A stretch of DNA of 5,382 nt, from positions 1 through 5,382 of the forward strand of contig CANRHT010000247.1 of the NCBI GenBank assembly GCA_947630465.1. Reading direction: 5' to 3'. The DNA comes from an uncultured Pseudomonadaceae bacterium (lineage in GTDB: Bacteria > Pseudomonadota > Gammaproteobacteria > Pseudomonadales > Pseudomonadaceae). A model generated the notes under the pieces. It was not told where the DNA came from and did not search any database. It was given only the letters and a program-made list of their open reading frames with translations. Made by a program: the position numbers and the translations under genes. Numbering within the stretch: the stretch's first letter is position 1; each line of letters opens with the position of its first letter. Below are positions 4,352 to 5,382 of the stretch, one piece after another.

Positions 4352-5382
4352 AGCCCAAGCTCCCTAAGATACCCGCTCATTTTTGATTTTATCTCCACTA
4401 ACTCATTTTCAATAGTTACTATATTTGTTTTGGTAGCATCTAAATCGATGATTTCCTCTTCTTCAAATGTATCTACATATCTTGGGATATTTAAGTTGTA
4501 GTCGTTTTCTTGTATCTCTTCAAGAGTAGCTACATGACTATATTTCTCTATCTCTTTTCTATTTTTATAAGTATCAAATATTTTTGCTATATGCTCATCT
4601 GTTAGATTGTTTTGATTTTTTCCTTTTTCAAATTCCCTACTTGCATCGATAAATATAATATCTTTATTTGGTCTATTCTTCTTGAATATTAAAATACAAG
4701 CTGGTATGGAAGTTCCAAAAAATAAGTTTGCAGGTAAGCCAATAACTGCATCAAGAAGATTATCTTCAATAAGTTTTGTTCTAATTTTGCCTTCACTTGC
4801 TCCTCTAAATAATACACCATGAGGTAAAATAACTCCCATTTTCCCATTAGAATTAAGTGAACTAATCATATGAAGAACAAAAGCAAAATCTCCTTTACTT
4901 TTTGGTGGTGTTCCATATTTAAATCTTCCAAAGCTATCTTCACTTGCTATCTCTTCTCCCCATTTATCAAGACTAAATGGTGGATTTGCTACAACCACAT
5001 CAAAAGTCTTTAGAAGATTATCTTGTAGATGAAGTGGATTTCTTATCGTATCTCCCCACTCGATAACTGCATCGTTTATCTCATGTAAAAACATATTCAT
5101 CTTACAAAGTGCTTGAGTTTGTCCATTTCTCTCTTGCCCATAAAGACGGAAGTTTTTACTTCCTATCTCTTTTGATGCTTTAATAAGTAGTGAACCAGAA
5201 CCACAAGTTGGATCATAAATCATATCTCCCTCTTTTGGTTCAACTAGTTTTGCTAAAAGAGTTGATACTTCACTTGGTGTATAAAATTCTCCACCTTTTT
5301 TCCCTGCATCACTTGCAAAATGTGAGATAAGATACTCATAAGCATCTCCTATTACATCATTTCCCTCTAACATTGAAGGTCT
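4348..5382 (-). CDS. hsdM: Type I restriction-modification DNA methyltransferase subunit HsdM (5' end outside window)
   Basis: HsdM is the methyltransferase subunit of a type I system. It transfers a methyl group from S-adenosylmethionine to N6 of adenine at sites chosen by HsdS, as an M2S1 complex that also serves as the core for HsdR. The reading frame is open to the right edge, so these 344 codons are the C-terminal part of a protein usually about 500 residues long; the Met at 5373 is internal, since in-frame codons for R-P-S precede it. In the visible part, GGEFYTP (about residues 30-36) is followed by the SAM-binding motif DPTCGSG (57-63) and the catalytic motif NPPF (133-136), which marks an N6-adenine enzyme. 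The C-terminal NIPRYVDTFEEEE block (about 298-310) and helical tail are typical of HsdM. All catalytic motifs seen are intact. The stop overlaps the next start by ATGA, implying coupled translation. The HsdM_N domain and promoter are not in view. Confidence 0.97.
   Translation of the reverse strand, partial: RPSMLEGNDVIGDAYEYLISHFASDAGKKGGEFYTPSEVSTLLAKLVEPKEGDMIYDPTCGSGSLLIKASKEIGSKNFRLYGQERNGQTQALCKMNMFLHEINDAVIEWGDTIRNPLHLQDNLLKTFDVVVANPPFSLDKWGEEIASEDSFGRFKYGTPPKSKGDFAFVLHMISSLNSNGKMGVILPHGVLFRGASEGKIRTKLIEDNLLDAVIGLPANLFFGTSIPACILIFKKNRPNKDIIFIDASREFEKGKNQNNLTDEHIAKIFDTYKNRKEIEKYSHVATLEEIQENDYNLNIPRYVDTFEEEEIIDLDATKTNIVTIENELVEIKSKMSGYLRELGL
4360..4365 (-). promoter_or_regulatory. Ribosome binding site of rhuM
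   Basis: AGGGAG on the minus strand lies within the last hsdM codons, 8 bases before the rhuM ATG. It supports the start that overlaps the hsdM stop as ATGA, and shows that rhuM can be translated both by coupling and by its own site. Confidence 0.7.

Noticed and set aside
5371..5373. ATG at 5373 as the hsdM start
   Set aside because: The frame stays open to the window edge, and the residues around it (R-P-S-M-L-E-G-N) are internal in HsdM proteins, whose N-terminal domain would otherwise be missing.

Overview
The window is a stretch of a type I restriction-modification (hsd) operon, entirely on the minus strand, so transcription runs from the right edge to the left edge. The DNA is very AT-rich: hand counts on single 60-base lines range from about 17% to 38% GC. 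The layout, with extra genes placed between hsdM and hsdS and again downstream of hsdS, resembles the variable hsd loci of Campylobacterota such as Campylobacter and Arcobacter. That lineage call is an inference; there is no rRNA or housekeeping gene here to confirm it.

In transcription order the operon contains: (1) hsdM, the N6-adenine methyltransferase subunit, whose 5' part lies beyond the right edge; (2) a full-length RhuM-family gene; (3) a 99-codon gene that looks like DinD with its central domain removed in frame; (4) hsdS, the specificity subunit, with two target recognition domains; (5) a 551-aa P-loop NTPase of KAP-like type with a large unrecognised helical C-terminus; (6) the first 74 codons of an AlbA_2 (Schlafen-like) domain protein that runs off the left edge. 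No hsdR lies in the window; it is most likely further downstream, beyond position 1.

The genes are packed without spacers. The junctions are a 4-base ATGA overlap (hsdM/rhuM), a 1-base TAATG overlap (rhuM/mini-DinD), an 8-base overlap (mini-DinD/hsdS), a 4-base TTGA overlap (hsdS/NTPase) and a 19-base gap (NTPase/AlbA_2). No promoter or terminator is visible, so all six are probably made from one mRNA with translational coupling. HsdM and HsdS would form the modification core. The other four are accessory genes of types often found in defence islands, and their roles here are not established.

The most interesting points are the internally deleted DinD-like gene, an 11-bp direct repeat that brackets the rhuM/mini-DinD pair exactly at the two start codons, a pair of repeats in hsdS exactly 600 bp apart that could remove one recognition domain in frame, a perfect 11-bp inverted repeat inside rhuM, and the AT-rich NTPase. 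There is no gene-free stretch longer than 19 bases.
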